DNA of 15,354 nucleotides from BOG-938 sp048498155. GTDB lineage: Bacteria; Pseudomonadota; Alphaproteobacteria; Caulobacterales; Caulobacteraceae. This document shows positions 6,789 to 14,551 of the stretch, one piece after another. Position 1 is the first letter of the stretch. Each line of letters starts with the position of its first letter. The position numbers and the translations under genes are program-made. The stretch spans positions 1-15,354 of the forward strand of contig JBEHYN010000052.1 of assembly GCA_048498155.1 (NCBI GenBank), written 5' to 3'. Under the pieces are notes generated by a model, which worked only from the letters and a program-made list of their open reading frames with translations, had not been told where the DNA came from and did not search any database.

Positions 6789-7751
6789 TTAGTCTCCAAG
6801 GTCAAAAATGAAGACGCGTGTGGGATTTAACCTCCCGGCGCGCATCTCGCAGAGGGCCGCCGCCCGCCCTTCGTGCATGGCCAAAACGGTTCTGTCCCCG
6901 TCCTGGTCCCCGCGAGCGCGCGAAACAAGAGCGGGGCGAAGCGCTTCGACCTGCCTGGGGAGCAGAACGATCGGCCGTCCCTGCTTGAGACGGAAAGCGT
7001 CTTCGGTGGTCACGGCCAGCGCCGGGATGTCGTCCAGCGCGGTCTCGACCGGAAGGAGCGCCTCCGAGCCGGCGCCCTTATGGATCAACTCTTCCAGTTT
7101 TTCCAGACAAATCGCCCGGCTCAGATCGAAGGACCCCACGCGGGTGCGGCGCAATTCCGAGACGTGGCCTTGGGTCCCCAGCATCAGGGCCAGGTCGCGG
7201 GCTAGGGCGCGGACGTAGGTTCCCTTGCCGCAGGCGATCTCGATGCGCACATGGTCGGCGTCTATGGCCTCGACCACCCGGGCCTCGTGGATCGTCACCG
7301 TACGGGCCGCTAGGTCCACCGTTTCGCCCTGCCGCGCCAGGTCATAGGCCCGTTGGCCGTCGACCTTGATGGCCGAATAGGCCGGGGGAATCTGCTGAAT
7401 CTCGCCCACGAACGCCTTCAGCGCTTCGGCTGTCGCCTCGAGCGACGGGCGTACGTCCGAGCGGGCGATCACCTCGCCCTCCCGGTCCAGGGTGGTGGTG
7501 GTCTCGCCCCATTTGACGACGAAGCTGTAGGTCTTGCCCGCGTCCATCATGAAGGGGACGGTCTTGGTCGCTTCGCCCAGGGCGATGGGCAGGATTCCGC
7601 TGGCCAGGGGGTCGAGCGTGCCAGCGTGTCCGGCCTTCTGCGCCTCGAAAAGGCGCCGCACCCGGCCCACCGCCTGGGTCGAGCCCAGGTTCAGCGGCTT
7701 GTCGAGGCAGATCCAGCCGGAGACCGGCAGGCCCTTTTTCCTACGCCCCAC
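6789..7751 (-). CDS. truB: tRNA pseudouridine(55) synthase TruB
   Basis: TruB isomerises U55 to pseudouridine in the T loop of tRNAs and also acts as a tRNA-folding chaperone. The 320 residues begin with the family sequence VSGWICLDKPLNLGST (10-25), followed by the catalytic motif GHAGTLDPLASGILP with the nucleophile D47. GKTYSF (72-77), the IPPAYSAIKVDGQRAYDLAR region (about 120-140) and CGKGTYVRALARDL also fit. The C-terminal part (about 250-320) corresponds to the PUA-like domain. The start is GTG (7749-7751), which overlaps the end of rbfA by 11 nt. No other start keeps the conserved N-terminus, and a purine-rich GGCGGGAA stretch lies upstream. Overlap with rbfA and the 3-bp gap to rpsO indicate tight translational coupling. 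Confidence 0.97.
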   Translation of the reverse strand: MGRRKKGLPVSGWICLDKPLNLGSTQAVGRVRRLFEAQKAGHAGTLDPLASGILPIALGEATKTVPFMMDAGKTYSFVVKWGETTTTLDREGEVIARSDVRPSLEATAEALKAFVGEIQQIPPAYSAIKVDGQRAYDLARQGETVDLAARTVTIHEARVVEAIDADHVRIEIACGKGTYVRALARDLALMLGTQGHVSELRRTRVGSFDLSRAICLEKLEELIHKGAGSEALLPVETALDDIPALAVTTEDAFRLKQGRPIVLLPRQVEALRPALVSRARGDQDGDRTVLAMHEGRAAALCEMRAGRLNPTRVFIFDLGD

Positions 7752-8289
7752 GGTCGTCGTTCCCGCCCTTGCGCGGCGCGCCGGAGACCACGCCGCCGCT
7801 TTTGGAGCCGGGGACCTTGGGTGTGACGCGGTGGGACGGCGCGGCCGGGGGCAGGTCGGGTTCTGGCTCGATCTTGGCCAGGTCCTCGCGGATCTTGGGG
7901 TTGTCGAACAGGCGCGCCATGCGGGCGGCGTCCTCGAAGCTTTGATCGTGCAGGAATTTCAAAGCCGGGGTGAATTTCATCTCAATGGCGTGGCCCAACC
8001 GCCCGCGCAGGAAGCCGTGGTGGCGATTGAGCGCCTTGACCACTTCCGTGGCGTGGGCGCCGCCCAAGGGCTCGACGAACACCGTAGCGTTGCGCAGATC
8101 GGGTGAAATGCGCACCTCGGTCACCGTGACCGAAACCCCGTTCATGGCCTCGTCCTGGATATCCTCCTCATGGAGGATCTGCACCAGGGCGTGACGCACC
8201 AACTCCCCCGCGCGCAGCTGTCGCTGTGATGCGCCGGTGCGGCTGGGCTTTGGCGTCGGGCGGCCTTTGGATCGGCGGTTGGATTTCAT
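7741..8289 (-). CDS. rbfA: Ribosome-binding factor A
   Basis: RbfA is a KH-fold assembly factor that binds the 30S subunit near helix 1 of 16S rRNA and is needed for late maturation and cold growth. The core spans about residues 21-125: SQRQLRAGELVRHALVQIL, then VTEVRISPDLRNATVFVEPLGG and LRGRLGHAIEMKFTPALKFLHD. At 182 residues it is longer than the E. coli protein because of a basic N-terminal extension (1-20) and a Pro/Gly-rich disordered tail (about 140-182), common in alphaproteobacteria. The ATG has no clear Shine-Dalgarno sequence. It lies 150 bp after the infB stop codon, with an inverted REP pair in the gap. The gene ends inside the truB start region. Confidence 0.95.
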   Translation of the reverse strand: MKSNRRSKGRPTPKPSRTGASQRQLRAGELVRHALVQILHEEDIQDEAMNGVSVTVTEVRISPDLRNATVFVEPLGGAHATEVVKALNRHHGFLRGRLGHAIEMKFTPALKFLHDQSFEDAARMARLFDNPKIREDLAKIEPEPDLPPAAPSHRVTPKVPGSKSGGVVSGAPRKGGNDDRGA

Positions 8290-8309
8290 GGGCTGATGCA
8301 GTCCAAAAT

Positions 8310-8341
8310 CCGCTCATCCCGGCGAAGGCCGGGACCCAGAT
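8310..8341 (+). repeat. REP-type palindromic repeat, copy 1 (infB-rbfA gap)
   Basis: A 32-nt unit whose core is a hairpin, CCCGGC-GAAG-GCCGGG (8318-8333), preceded by CCGCTCAT and followed by ACCCAGAT. Positions 8315-8341 recur as an exact reverse complement at 8401-8427. A related unit bounds the GIY-YIG gene at the right end of the window. A paired base change between the two versions (G-C here, C-G there) preserves the stem. Confidence 0.8.
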
Positions 8342-8400
8342 GACAGAGCGCGGGGCCTACCGTCGGCCCGGCGCCTGAGTGGCAAACGCCTGGCTTTATG

Positions 8401-8432
8401 ATCTGGGTCCCGGCCTTCGCCGGGATGTGCGG
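8401..8432 (-). repeat. REP-type palindromic repeat, copy 2, inverted (infB-rbfA gap)
   Basis: The reverse complement of the 8310-8341 unit: 27 of 27 identical over 8401-8427, and 31 of 32 over the full span. It ends 7 nt after the infB stop codon. The two copies, with 59 bp between them, have the layout of a REPIN-like inverted pair. Transcribed with the operon, they could fold into one long hairpin or two small ones. Confidence 0.8.
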
Positions 8433-8439
8433 GATTATA

Positions 8440-11394
8440 TTACAGCGAGCGCTTGATTTCTTCGACGGTGAAGCATTCGACTACGTCGCCGGGCTTCAGA
8501 TCGTTGAAGTTGAGGTTCATGCCGCATTCTTGGCCGGACACCACTTCGTTGACCTCGTCCTTGAAGCGCTTGAGGGTGACCAGGGTGCCCATCTCCTGCA
8601 GGACCACGTCCTGACGGATGATGCGCACCTTGGCGCCCTTGCGGACAACCCCGTCGGTGACCCGACAGCCGGCGATCTTGCCGACCTTGGAGATATCGAA
8701 CACCTGCAACACCTCGGCGTTGCCAAGGAAGGTTTCCCGCTGAATCGGCGCCAGCATGCCCGAGAGCACGCCTTTGATGTCATCCAGCAGGTCGTAGATG
8801 ATCGCATAGTAGCGAATCTCCACGCCCTCGCGCTCGGCCAGGGCGCGAGCCTGGGCCGAAGCGCGGACGTTGAAGCCCAGGATCGGGGCGTTGGCGCCCT
8901 TGGCCAGCAACACGTCGGACTCGGTAATGGCGCCGGCCGCCGAATGGATAATGCGCGCACGCACCTCATCGGTGGAAATCTTGTCGAGCGAATTGACGAT
9001 CGCCTCGGCGGAGCCTTGGACGTCGGCCTTGACGATAACCGGCAGCTCAGAGACGCGCTTGTCTTGCAGCTTGGCCATCATGTCGGCCAAGGAAACGCCG
9101 CCGCCCACCGGGACGAAGGAGCGTTCGCGCCGCAGACGCTCGCGATATTCCGTCAATTCACGGGCGCGGGCCTCGTTTTCCACCACAGCGAAGGGCTCGC
9201 CGGGACTGGCGGGGGTGTCCAGGCCGAGTATTTCCACCGGGGTGGACGGACCGGCTTCGGTCACCTGTTCGCCCCGTTCATTGACCAGGGCGCGTACGCG
9301 GCCCCAGGCGTCGCCGGCCACCACGATGTCGCCCCGGCGAAGGGTGCCGCGCTTGACCAGGACGGTGGCCACCGAGCCGCGTCCGCGGTCGAGCTTGGCT
9401 TCGATCACCACGCCCTCAGCCGTTCGGTCGGGGTTGGCGCGCAGATCCAGGACTTCGGCCTGCAGCAAGATGGCCTCGATCAGATCGTTTAGGCCGGTCT
9501 TTTCCTTGGCCGAGACCGGAATGGCCTGGGTGTCGCCGCCCAGGCTTTCCACCACGATCTCGTGCTGCAGCAGCTCGTTGATCACCTTGGTGGGCTCGGC
9601 GCCCGGCTTATCGATCTTGTTGATGGCCACGATGATCGGAGCCCCAGCCGCCTTGGCGTGATGGATGGCCTCGATGGTCTGGGGCATGACCCCGTCATCG
9701 GCCGCCACCACCAGCACCACGATGTCGGTGATATTGGCGCCTCGCGCGCGCATGGCCGAGAAGGCCGCGTGACCGGGGGTGTCCAGGAAAGTCACCCGTT
9801 CGCCGTCGGGCAGGCGCACCTGATAGGCGCCGATGTGCTGGGTGATGCCGCCGTGTTCGCCCGTCGCTACGTCCGTGGAGCGCAAGGCGTCGAGCAGGGA
9901 GGTCTTGCCGTGGTCGACGTGACCCATGACGGTGACCACCGGCGGGCGAGACACCATGTGTTCGTCGAAGTCCTCGGCGTCGAGGAAGCCTTCTTCCACA
10001 TCCGATTCCGACACGCGGCGCACAGTGTGGCCGAATTCGGTCGCCACCAGTTCAGCGGTGTCGTTGTCGATCACGTCGTTGATCTTCAGCATCAGGCCCT
10101 GACGCATCAGGAACTTGATCACGTCGACCCCGCGGGTGGCCATACGCTGGGCCAGTTCCCCCACGGTGATGACATCGGGGATGACCACGTCGCGCGCGAC
10201 CCGGACCTGTTCCTGCTGGCCGCCGCCGCGTCGTTTTTCCTTTTCCCTCTCACGGGCCCGGCGAACCGAAGCCAGGGAGCGCATGCGTTCGACCGCGTCC
10301 TCGCCGTCGCCGGCCACGGCCTGGATGGTCAAGCGGCCTTCGCGGCGCTTGGGTTCGCCCTTGGTGCGGGAGACGGCGGTTTTGAGCGTGGCGCCGCCCT
10401 TGCCGCGCTTGCCGCCCTCGTCGTCCTGATCGTCCGGTCTGCGGTCGACCTCGCCTGACCGGGGGGCCTGGCGGGTGGCGCGGGTAATTTCAGGCGCCGC
10501 CGGGGCCGGCGCGGGCCGGCCGGCGCCGGGCGGACGCGGCCCGCCGGGACGATCACTCCGGGGCGCGGGACGCGGCGTGAGGGCGGAATAGCGAACGGTT
10601 TCCGCGTCGCCGCGGCCTTCCGGCCGCTGACCTTCCCGGAGCGGACGCTGCCCCTCGGGCCGCGGTCCTCGATCGGCATAGCCGCCGCCCTCCGGCCGAG
10701 GCCGGTCGTTGCGATAGGTGGTGGTGCCGCCGGCATTGCGGTCATCGCGACGGAAATCGCCACGTGGACCATCGGCGGGACGCGGGCCGGCCGTTGTGCC
10801 GGGGCGCGGGGACGCGCCAGCCGGGGGACGGTAGGCTTCAGCTGGACGCGGTGCAGGCCGTTCGGGCGCTCGCGCTTCTACAGGTGGGGGCTCAGGTCGC
10901 ACTTCGACCGGCTGGGGGATAACCGGGGCGACCACTGGAGCGACAACCGGGGCCGCAGCGGCGGCTTGGCTGGCTTCGGCTTCGCGCCGTGCAGCCTCGA
11001 CCTCGGCCCTTTGCGTTTCGACCGCACGACGTTCGGCCGCCTGCTGCTCCTGCGCCTCGCGAGCGGCTTCCAGCACGCGCTGGCGGGCTTTCAACTCCTC
11101 GGGGGAGAGGTTCAGATTGGAAGAGGACGGCGCCGCCGCCGCTGGGCGCGGGGCGGCGGGCGCCTCGACCGGGGGGCGGGGCTTCATCTCGAAGCTGACG
11201 GGGCGGGACGCAGCGGTGGGCGCCGCCGGGACGCCTTCGATGCGCCGACGCTTGGTCTCGACGACCACGGTCTTGGACCGGCCGTGGCTGAAGCTTTGCT
11301 TCACCGTGCCTGAACTGACCGCGCCGGTGCGCGGCTTCAGGGTCAGCGGGGCCCGGCCGCCCGGCCGGTTCTCATTGTCGTTGGCGTCGCTCAT
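8440..11394 (-). CDS. infB: Translation initiation factor IF-2
   Basis: IF-2 is the GTPase that brings fMet-tRNA to the 30S initiation complex and promotes subunit joining. The protein has 984 residues. The N-terminus has the alphaproteobacterial start LTLKPRTG and VKQSFSHGRSKTVVVETKRRR. A charged Ala/Glu/Gln/Arg helix (about 96-145) and a long Pro/Arg/Gly-rich disordered stretch (about 150-390) follow. An IF2 N-terminal-type domain (about 400-475) precedes the G domain, which carries GHVDHGKT (491-498), DTPGH (538-542) and NKID (592-595). The beta-barrel domain, domain 3 and the fMet-tRNA-binding C2 domain complete it. ATG (11392-11394) starts the conserved N-terminus; the ribosome site is weak, with GGGGAGTGAG well upstream. 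It lies 95 bp after the ylxR stop codon and 150 bp before rbfA. Confidence 0.98.
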   Translation of the reverse strand: MSDANDNENRPGGRAPLTLKPRTGAVSSGTVKQSFSHGRSKTVVVETKRRRIEGVPAAPTAASRPVSFEMKPRPPVEAPAAPRPAAAAPSSSNLNLSPEELKARQRVLEAAREAQEQQAAERRAVETQRAEVEAARREAEASQAAAAAPVVAPVVAPVIPQPVEVRPEPPPVEARAPERPAPRPAEAYRPPAGASPRPGTTAGPRPADGPRGDFRRDDRNAGGTTTYRNDRPRPEGGGYADRGPRPEGQRPLREGQRPEGRGDAETVRYSALTPRPAPRSDRPGGPRPPGAGRPAPAPAAPEITRATRQAPRSGEVDRRPDDQDDEGGKRGKGGATLKTAVSRTKGEPKRREGRLTIQAVAGDGEDAVERMRSLASVRRAREREKEKRRGGGQQEQVRVARDVVIPDVITVGELAQRMATRGVDVIKFLMRQGLMLKINDVIDNDTAELVATEFGHTVRRVSESDVEEGFLDAEDFDEHMVSRPPVVTVMGHVDHGKTSLLDALRSTDVATGEHGGITQHIGAYQVRLPDGERVTFLDTPGHAAFSAMRARGANITDIVVLVVAADDGVMPQTIEAIHHAKAAGAPIIVAINKIDKPGAEPTKVINELLQHEIVVESLGGDTQAIPVSAKEKTGLNDLIEAILLQAEVLDLRANPDRTAEGVVIEAKLDRGRGSVATVLVKRGTLRRGDIVVAGDAWGRVRALVNERGEQVTEAGPSTPVEILGLDTPASPGEPFAVVENEARARELTEYRERLRRERSFVPVGGGVSLADMMAKLQDKRVSELPVIVKADVQGSAEAIVNSLDKISTDEVRARIIHSAAGAITESDVLLAKGANAPILGFNVRASAQARALAEREGVEIRYYAIIYDLLDDIKGVLSGMLAPIQRETFLGNAEVLQVFDISKVGKIAGCRVTDGVVRKGAKVRIIRQDVVLQEMGTLVTLKRFKDEVNEVVSGQECGMNLNFNDLKPGDVVECFTVEEIKRSL

Positions 11395-11433
11395 TCGCTC
11401 GCTTTAACTCACTCCCCGCGCAAATGCGGCACG

Positions 11434-11483
11434 GTTCGCATAAAAATTGCATAGGCCGATGCGAACGGAACGTTGCCGTTCCG
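11434..11483 (-). promoter_or_regulatory. Two abutting hairpins in the ylxR-infB gap
   Basis: The 95-bp gap before infB contains a 7-bp perfect stem with a 4-nt loop (CGGAACG 11466-11472, CGTTCCG 11477-11483). An adjoining 8-bp perfect inverted repeat with a 17-nt loop (GTTCGCAT 11434-11441, ATGCGAAC 11459-11466) shares one base with it. On the minus strand an ATTTTTA run lies inside the second loop. The pair could be an RNA structure controlling infB translation or mRNA processing; no function can be assigned. Confidence 0.35.
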
Positions 11484-11489
11484 CCTGCT

Positions 11490-12113
11490 TCAGGGCTCCT
11501 CGCGCCAACTCTGAGGAAGGAGCGGACAGAAGCCCGACAGCCGCTCGACATCTAAGGTCCAGCGTTCGGCGCCTCGTCCCGCAAGGAAGGCGAGGTGTAT
11601 CACATTTCCCAGGCCTAAGGCCAAACCCAATTCCTCTGAACCGAACAGTCCGATCAGGCGAGGCGCGGAAAGTCCTGCGCCCTGGGCCCGGCGAACGACC
11701 TGCAACATCTTGCGACGGCCATCGTCCGCGCCATCCGCAGCCTCAATCAGCCAGGCGGCTTTGCCGGCTGAGACGGCCGCAGCGACCTTCTCGAACCCCA
11801 AGATAAGGTCCCCCGCCCGCCGCGCAAGGCCAAGTCCGGCCAGCAGGCGGGTTTTCAGCAGACGTTCCACCACGTCCCCCAGATCCGGCGACGCAGTCAG
11901 CTTGGTCTTGGCCGCCCGCGAGAATCCGCCGCGCTTGGCCGCTGTTTGGACCGCCTCGCGCTTGGCCTCAACCCACAGGCCCCGCCCCGGCAGCTTGCGC
12001 GCCACATCGGGCACGACGGATCCGTCCGGCCCGGCCACGAACCGCACCAGACGCTCCTCGGGCATCACCTCGCCCGAGACAATATCGCGCCGTTCGCGGT
12101 CTTCTAAGGGCAT
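11490..12113 (-). CDS. ylxR: YlxR (DUF448) - L7Ae-like fusion RNA-binding protein
   Basis: A 207-residue protein joining two domains that are separate neighbouring genes (ylxR and ylxQ) in the Firmicutes nusA-infB operon. Residues about 5-75 are a YlxR domain: ERLVRFVAGPDGSVVPD (20-36) and KLPGRGLWV (40-48). The usual Cys near the N-terminus is replaced (RRDIVSGE, 9-15). Residues about 85-180 look like the L7Ae/L30e RNA-binding fold: LLAGLGLARRAGDLILG (90-106), then AGKAAWLIEAADGA (116-129) and IGLFGSEELGLALG (154-167). L7Ae relatives bind kink-turn RNA. YlxR has been linked to regulation and RNase P binding in some Gram-positives; the role here is unknown. Its place between nusA and infB is the conserved one. 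ATG is followed by the conserved start, with GGAGA further upstream. Confidence 0.9.
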   Translation of the reverse strand: MPLEDRERRDIVSGEVMPEERLVRFVAGPDGSVVPDVARKLPGRGLWVEAKREAVQTAAKRGGFSRAAKTKLTASPDLGDVVERLLKTRLLAGLGLARRAGDLILGFEKVAAAVSAGKAAWLIEAADGADDGRRKMLQVVRRAQGAGLSAPRLIGLFGSEELGLALGLGNVIHLAFLAGRGAERWTLDVERLSGFCPLLPQSWREEP

Positions 12114-12127
12114 CCAATTTCCGATCT

Positions 12128-12150
12128 CCTTCCCCCTCGAGTGGGGAAGG
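12128..12150. repeat. Palindromic repeat in the nusA-ylxR gap
   Basis: A perfect 8-bp stem, CCTTCCCC/GGGGAAGG (12128-12135, 12143-12150), with the 7-nt loop CTCGAGT. It lies 15 bp before the ylxR start codon on the minus-strand transcript. The C-rich/CTCGAG core recurs in the larger hairpin at 12242-12306, so both belong to one intergenic repeat family. Confidence 0.6.
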
Positions 12151-12194
12151 GCAGGGATGGGGGTGAACGCGCCGGCGTTTCAGGACGGGTGCAC

Positions 12195-12209
12195 GAGGCG
12201 GATCGCCTC
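12195..12209. repeat. Small hairpin in the nusA-ylxR gap
   Basis: A 6-bp perfect stem GAGGCG/CGCCTC with a 3-nt loop, between the two larger palindromes of the gap. It is probably part of the same composite repeat. Confidence 0.4.
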
Positions 12210-12241
12210 CGGCGCCACGTCTTTAGGGGCGGCGGGCCACA

Positions 12242-12306
12242 CCTTCTCCCCCTCCCGTTCTATCAGCCGCCTCCGGCGACTGATTTCACCCCCTCGAGGG
12301 AGAGGG
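12242..12306. repeat. 65-nt imperfect palindrome after nusA
   Basis: The inner stem is ATCAGCCGCC (12262-12271) against GGCGACTGAT (12275-12284), with one mismatch that becomes a U-G wobble in the minus-strand RNA. The outer arms CCTTCTCCCCCTC (12242-12254) and GAGGGAGAGGG (12296-12306) pair imperfectly. It begins 16 nt after the nusA stop codon. No T run follows, so it looks like a dispersed intergenic repeat or an mRNA-stability element, not a terminator. Confidence 0.6.
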
Positions 12307-12321
12307 CCAGCGTCTAGTCCT

Positions 12322-13944
12322 TTAAGCGTCTTGCTCGACTTCCTCGGCCACGGCGGCGTCGACGGTCGGGTCTTCTTCGGCCACTTCCGGCTCCGGCTCG
12401 ATCCAGCCCATGACCACGCGGGCGCGCATGATCAAGGCCTCGGCGTCTTCCGGCGACAGGTTGAAGCTTTCCAGGGCGCCGGGCTGACGCACCCGTTCGC
12501 CGTTCTTGGCTTCGAACCAGCCGCGCAGATCGTCGGGAACCAGGCCCGCGAGGTCTTCGACGGTCTTGGTGTCAGCCTGGCCCAGGGCCACGGCCATGGG
12601 CAGGGTCACGCCTTCGATTTCCAGCAAGGCGTCATCGACCCCCAGCTCGCGGCGCTTGGCGTCCAGCTCGGCGGCTTCCTTGTCGAGATATTCGCGCGCC
12701 CGGGCTTGCAGCTCCTCTGCGGTGTCTTCGTCAAAGCCCTCGATCTGGGCGATTTCGTCCGCTTCCACATAGGCCACGTCCTCGACGGCGGCGAAACCCT
12801 CGGTGACCAACAGCTGGGCGATGACCTCGTCCACATCCAGGGCCTCCTGGAACAGGGCGGTGCGTTCGGCGAATTCCTTCTGGCGCCGCTCGCTTTCCTG
12901 GCTTTCGGTCATGATGTCGATCTGCCAACCGGTCAGCTGGCTGGCCAGGCGCACATTCTGGCCGCGGCGGCCGATGGCCAAGGACAGCTGCTCATCGGGC
13001 ACCACCACCTCGACCCGCTCGTCTTCCTCGTCCAGCACCACCTTGGTCACCTCGGCGGGGGCCAGGCCGTTGACGATGAAGGTGGCTTCGTCCGGTGACC
13101 ATTGGATGATGTCGATCTTCTCGCCTTGAAGCTCTGCGACCACCGCCTGAACCCGTGACCCGCGCATGCCGACGCAGGCGCCGACGGGGTCGATGGAGCT
13201 GTCATTGGACACCACGGCCATCTTGGCGCGGCTGCCTGGGTCGCGCGCCACGGCGCGGATCTCGATCACACCGTCGTAGACCTCGGGCACTTCCTGGGCG
13301 AACAGCTTGGCCATGAAGCCGCCGTGGGCGCGGCTGAGCATGATCTGCGGACCCTTGGTCTCGGTGCGCACATCATAGATGTAGCTGCGGATCCGATCGC
13401 CGATCTGGAAGTTTTCCCGCGGGATCGACTGGTCGCGGCGCATGATGCCTTCGCCCCGGCCCAGGTCGACGATAACGTTGCCGTATTCCACCCGCTTGAC
13501 CACGCCATTGACGATCTCGCCCACGCGGTCCTTGAATTCTTCGTACTGACGCTCGCGCTCGGCCTCCCGGACCTTATGGGTCACCACCTGGCGAGCCATC
13601 TGGGTCTGTACCCGGCCAAACTCAAAGTGCGGCAGGATTTCCTCGAACACCATGCCGGGCTCGGCCTTGGCGTCGCGGATCTTGGCGGCGGCCAAGCCGA
13701 TCTCGGTGTCCTCGTTCTCCACCACATCGACCACGGTGAGGCGCCGCTTGATGGTCATCTCGCCGGACTTGGGATCGATATGCACCTGGATGTCGTGCTC
13801 AGCGCCGTAGCGCGAGCGCGCCGCCTTTTGGATCGCTTCCTCGATGGAGGCGATGACAATTTCCTTGTCGATCGACTTTTCGCGGGCGACCGCGTCGGCG
13901 ATCTGCAGAAGTTCGAGCCGGTTGGCGGAAATGCCGGTGGCCAT
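12322..13944 (-). CDS. nusA: Transcription elongation/termination factor NusA
   Basis: NusA binds RNA polymerase near the exit channel, promotes pausing and hairpin-dependent termination, and takes part in antitermination on rRNA operons. The 540 residues contain the polymerase-binding N-terminal domain (1 to about 130), an S1 domain (about 142-205, GVVKRVEYGNVIVDLGRGEG), KH1 (about 235-300, GMRGSR 259-264) and KH2 (about 305-350, IGRRGQN 324-330). Two helix-hairpin-helix or acidic-repeat units (about 370-420 and 440-515) and an acidic tail follow. ATG 13942-13944 is preferred over the 46-codon-longer open frame. The conserved N-terminus MATGISANRLELLQIADAVA begins there, GAGGAG lies 7 nt upstream, and the codon sits 4 nt after the rimP stop codon, indicating coupled translation. 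Confidence 0.97.
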   Translation of the reverse strand: MATGISANRLELLQIADAVAREKSIDKEIVIASIEEAIQKAARSRYGAEHDIQVHIDPKSGEMTIKRRLTVVDVVENEDTEIGLAAAKIRDAKAEPGMVFEEILPHFEFGRVQTQMARQVVTHKVREAERERQYEEFKDRVGEIVNGVVKRVEYGNVIVDLGRGEGIMRRDQSIPRENFQIGDRIRSYIYDVRTETKGPQIMLSRAHGGFMAKLFAQEVPEVYDGVIEIRAVARDPGSRAKMAVVSNDSSIDPVGACVGMRGSRVQAVVAELQGEKIDIIQWSPDEATFIVNGLAPAEVTKVVLDEEDERVEVVVPDEQLSLAIGRRGQNVRLASQLTGWQIDIMTESQESERRQKEFAERTALFQEALDVDEVIAQLLVTEGFAAVEDVAYVEADEIAQIEGFDEDTAEELQARAREYLDKEAAELDAKRRELGVDDALLEIEGVTLPMAVALGQADTKTVEDLAGLVPDDLRGWFEAKNGERVRQPGALESFNLSPEDAEALIMRARVVMGWIEPEPEVAEEDPTVDAAVAEEVEQDA

Positions 13945-13948
13945 GAGT

Positions 13949-14506
13949 TCACTCCTCGTCTTCGGACGATTCCAGGGATTCAGATTCAGTTTGCAGGCGG
14001 GCTTCGCGTTCGCTGGCCCCGCGTTTGAGCAACTCGTCGCTGAGCACGAGCTTGGCTTCAATGATCCAGGCGAAAGGCACATAGACGGTCACGTCCGCCT
14101 CGTCCTCCTGGTCGATGCCGACATTGTTGTCCTCGACCCCGGCCAGCTTGCCGCGAAAGCGTTTACGGCCCTCGGCCAGGCGGTCCAGCTCCAGCCGGAC
14201 CTCCATGCCTTCGTAGGTGACGAAATCCTTCAACCGGGTAAGAGGACGGTCGATGCCGGGGGTGGAAACCTCCAGCAGATACTCGCCCTTGATCGGATCG
14301 GCTGCGTCCAGCACGGCGGACACCGCACGCGACAGGCGGGCGCAGTCTTCCACGTCCATGGTCCCGTCCGGACGCTCGGCCATGATCTGTAGTCGGCGCG
14401 TCTGCCCGCCCATCAGGCGCAGACGCACGATCTCATAGCCAGCGGCCTCGGCCACGGGGTCGAGCATGTCGATAAGACTGCGATCTTCGGGGGTTTTCCC
14501 GCGCAC
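13949..14506 (-). CDS. rimP: Ribosome maturation factor RimP
   Basis: RimP binds the free 30S subunit and aids maturation of its head, with ribosomal protein S12. From the GTG at 14504-14506 it has 185 residues. It begins near KTPEDRSLIDMLDPVAEAAG and YEIVRLRLMGG. The family signature EVSTPGIDRPLTRLKDF follows, then a C-terminal SH3-like domain (about 105-165) and an acidic tail (SESLESSEDEE). The frame extends 19 codons upstream to an ATG at 14561-14563. That extension is encoded by a strong intrinsic terminator and reads as low-complexity sequence (RSSGGHPARRFFVGS), so the GTG is preferred. Its AAGGA is only 2 nt away, which leaves the choice open. It is the first gene of the operon and overlaps no neighbour; nusA starts 4 nt after its stop codon. 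Confidence 0.93.
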   Translation of the reverse strand: MRGKTPEDRSLIDMLDPVAEAAGYEIVRLRLMGGQTRRLQIMAERPDGTMDVEDCARLSRAVSAVLDAADPIKGEYLLEVSTPGIDRPLTRLKDFVTYEGMEVRLELDRLAEGRKRFRGKLAGVEDNNVGIDQEDEADVTVYVPFAWIIEAKLVLSDELLKRGASEREARLQTESESLESSEDEE

Positions 14507-14521
14507 GGTCCTTGAGCCAAC

Positions 14522-14551
14522 AAAAAAGCGGCGGGCCGGGTGGCCGCCGCT
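14522..14551 (-). terminator. Intrinsic terminator in the rimP leader (probable attenuator)
   Basis: On the minus strand a perfect 8-bp stem AGCGGCGG/CCGCCGCT (plus-strand arms 14527-14534 and 14544-14551) has a 9-nt loop and is followed at once by six U residues (14522-14527, counting the last stem base) and GTTGG. It lies between the promoter at 14590-14618 and the GTG start of rimP. Transcripts from that promoter would therefore meet it after roughly 30-60 nt. Confidence 0.82.

Noticed and set aside
8398..10458. Long plus-strand open frames (8398-9492, 9562-10458) opposite infB
   Set aside because: His/Asp/Gly-rich translations of this kind are typical antisense shadows of GC-rich coding DNA; IF-2 occupies the other strand without doubt.
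10450..11150. Tandem repeats or CRISPR-like structure in the 5' half of infB
   Set aside because: The repetitive look comes from Pro/Arg/Gly/Ala codons of the disordered IF-2 N-terminal region; no regular repeat-spacer spacing is present.
11710..13098. Plus-strand open frame of 462 codons across ylxR and nusA
   Set aside because: It spans two real genes and their repeat-filled gap on the opposite strand, with no recognisable domain.
13945..14082. 46-codon N-terminal extension of nusA
   Set aside because: It translates the end of rimP in another frame; the conserved NusA start and its ribosome site lie at 13944.
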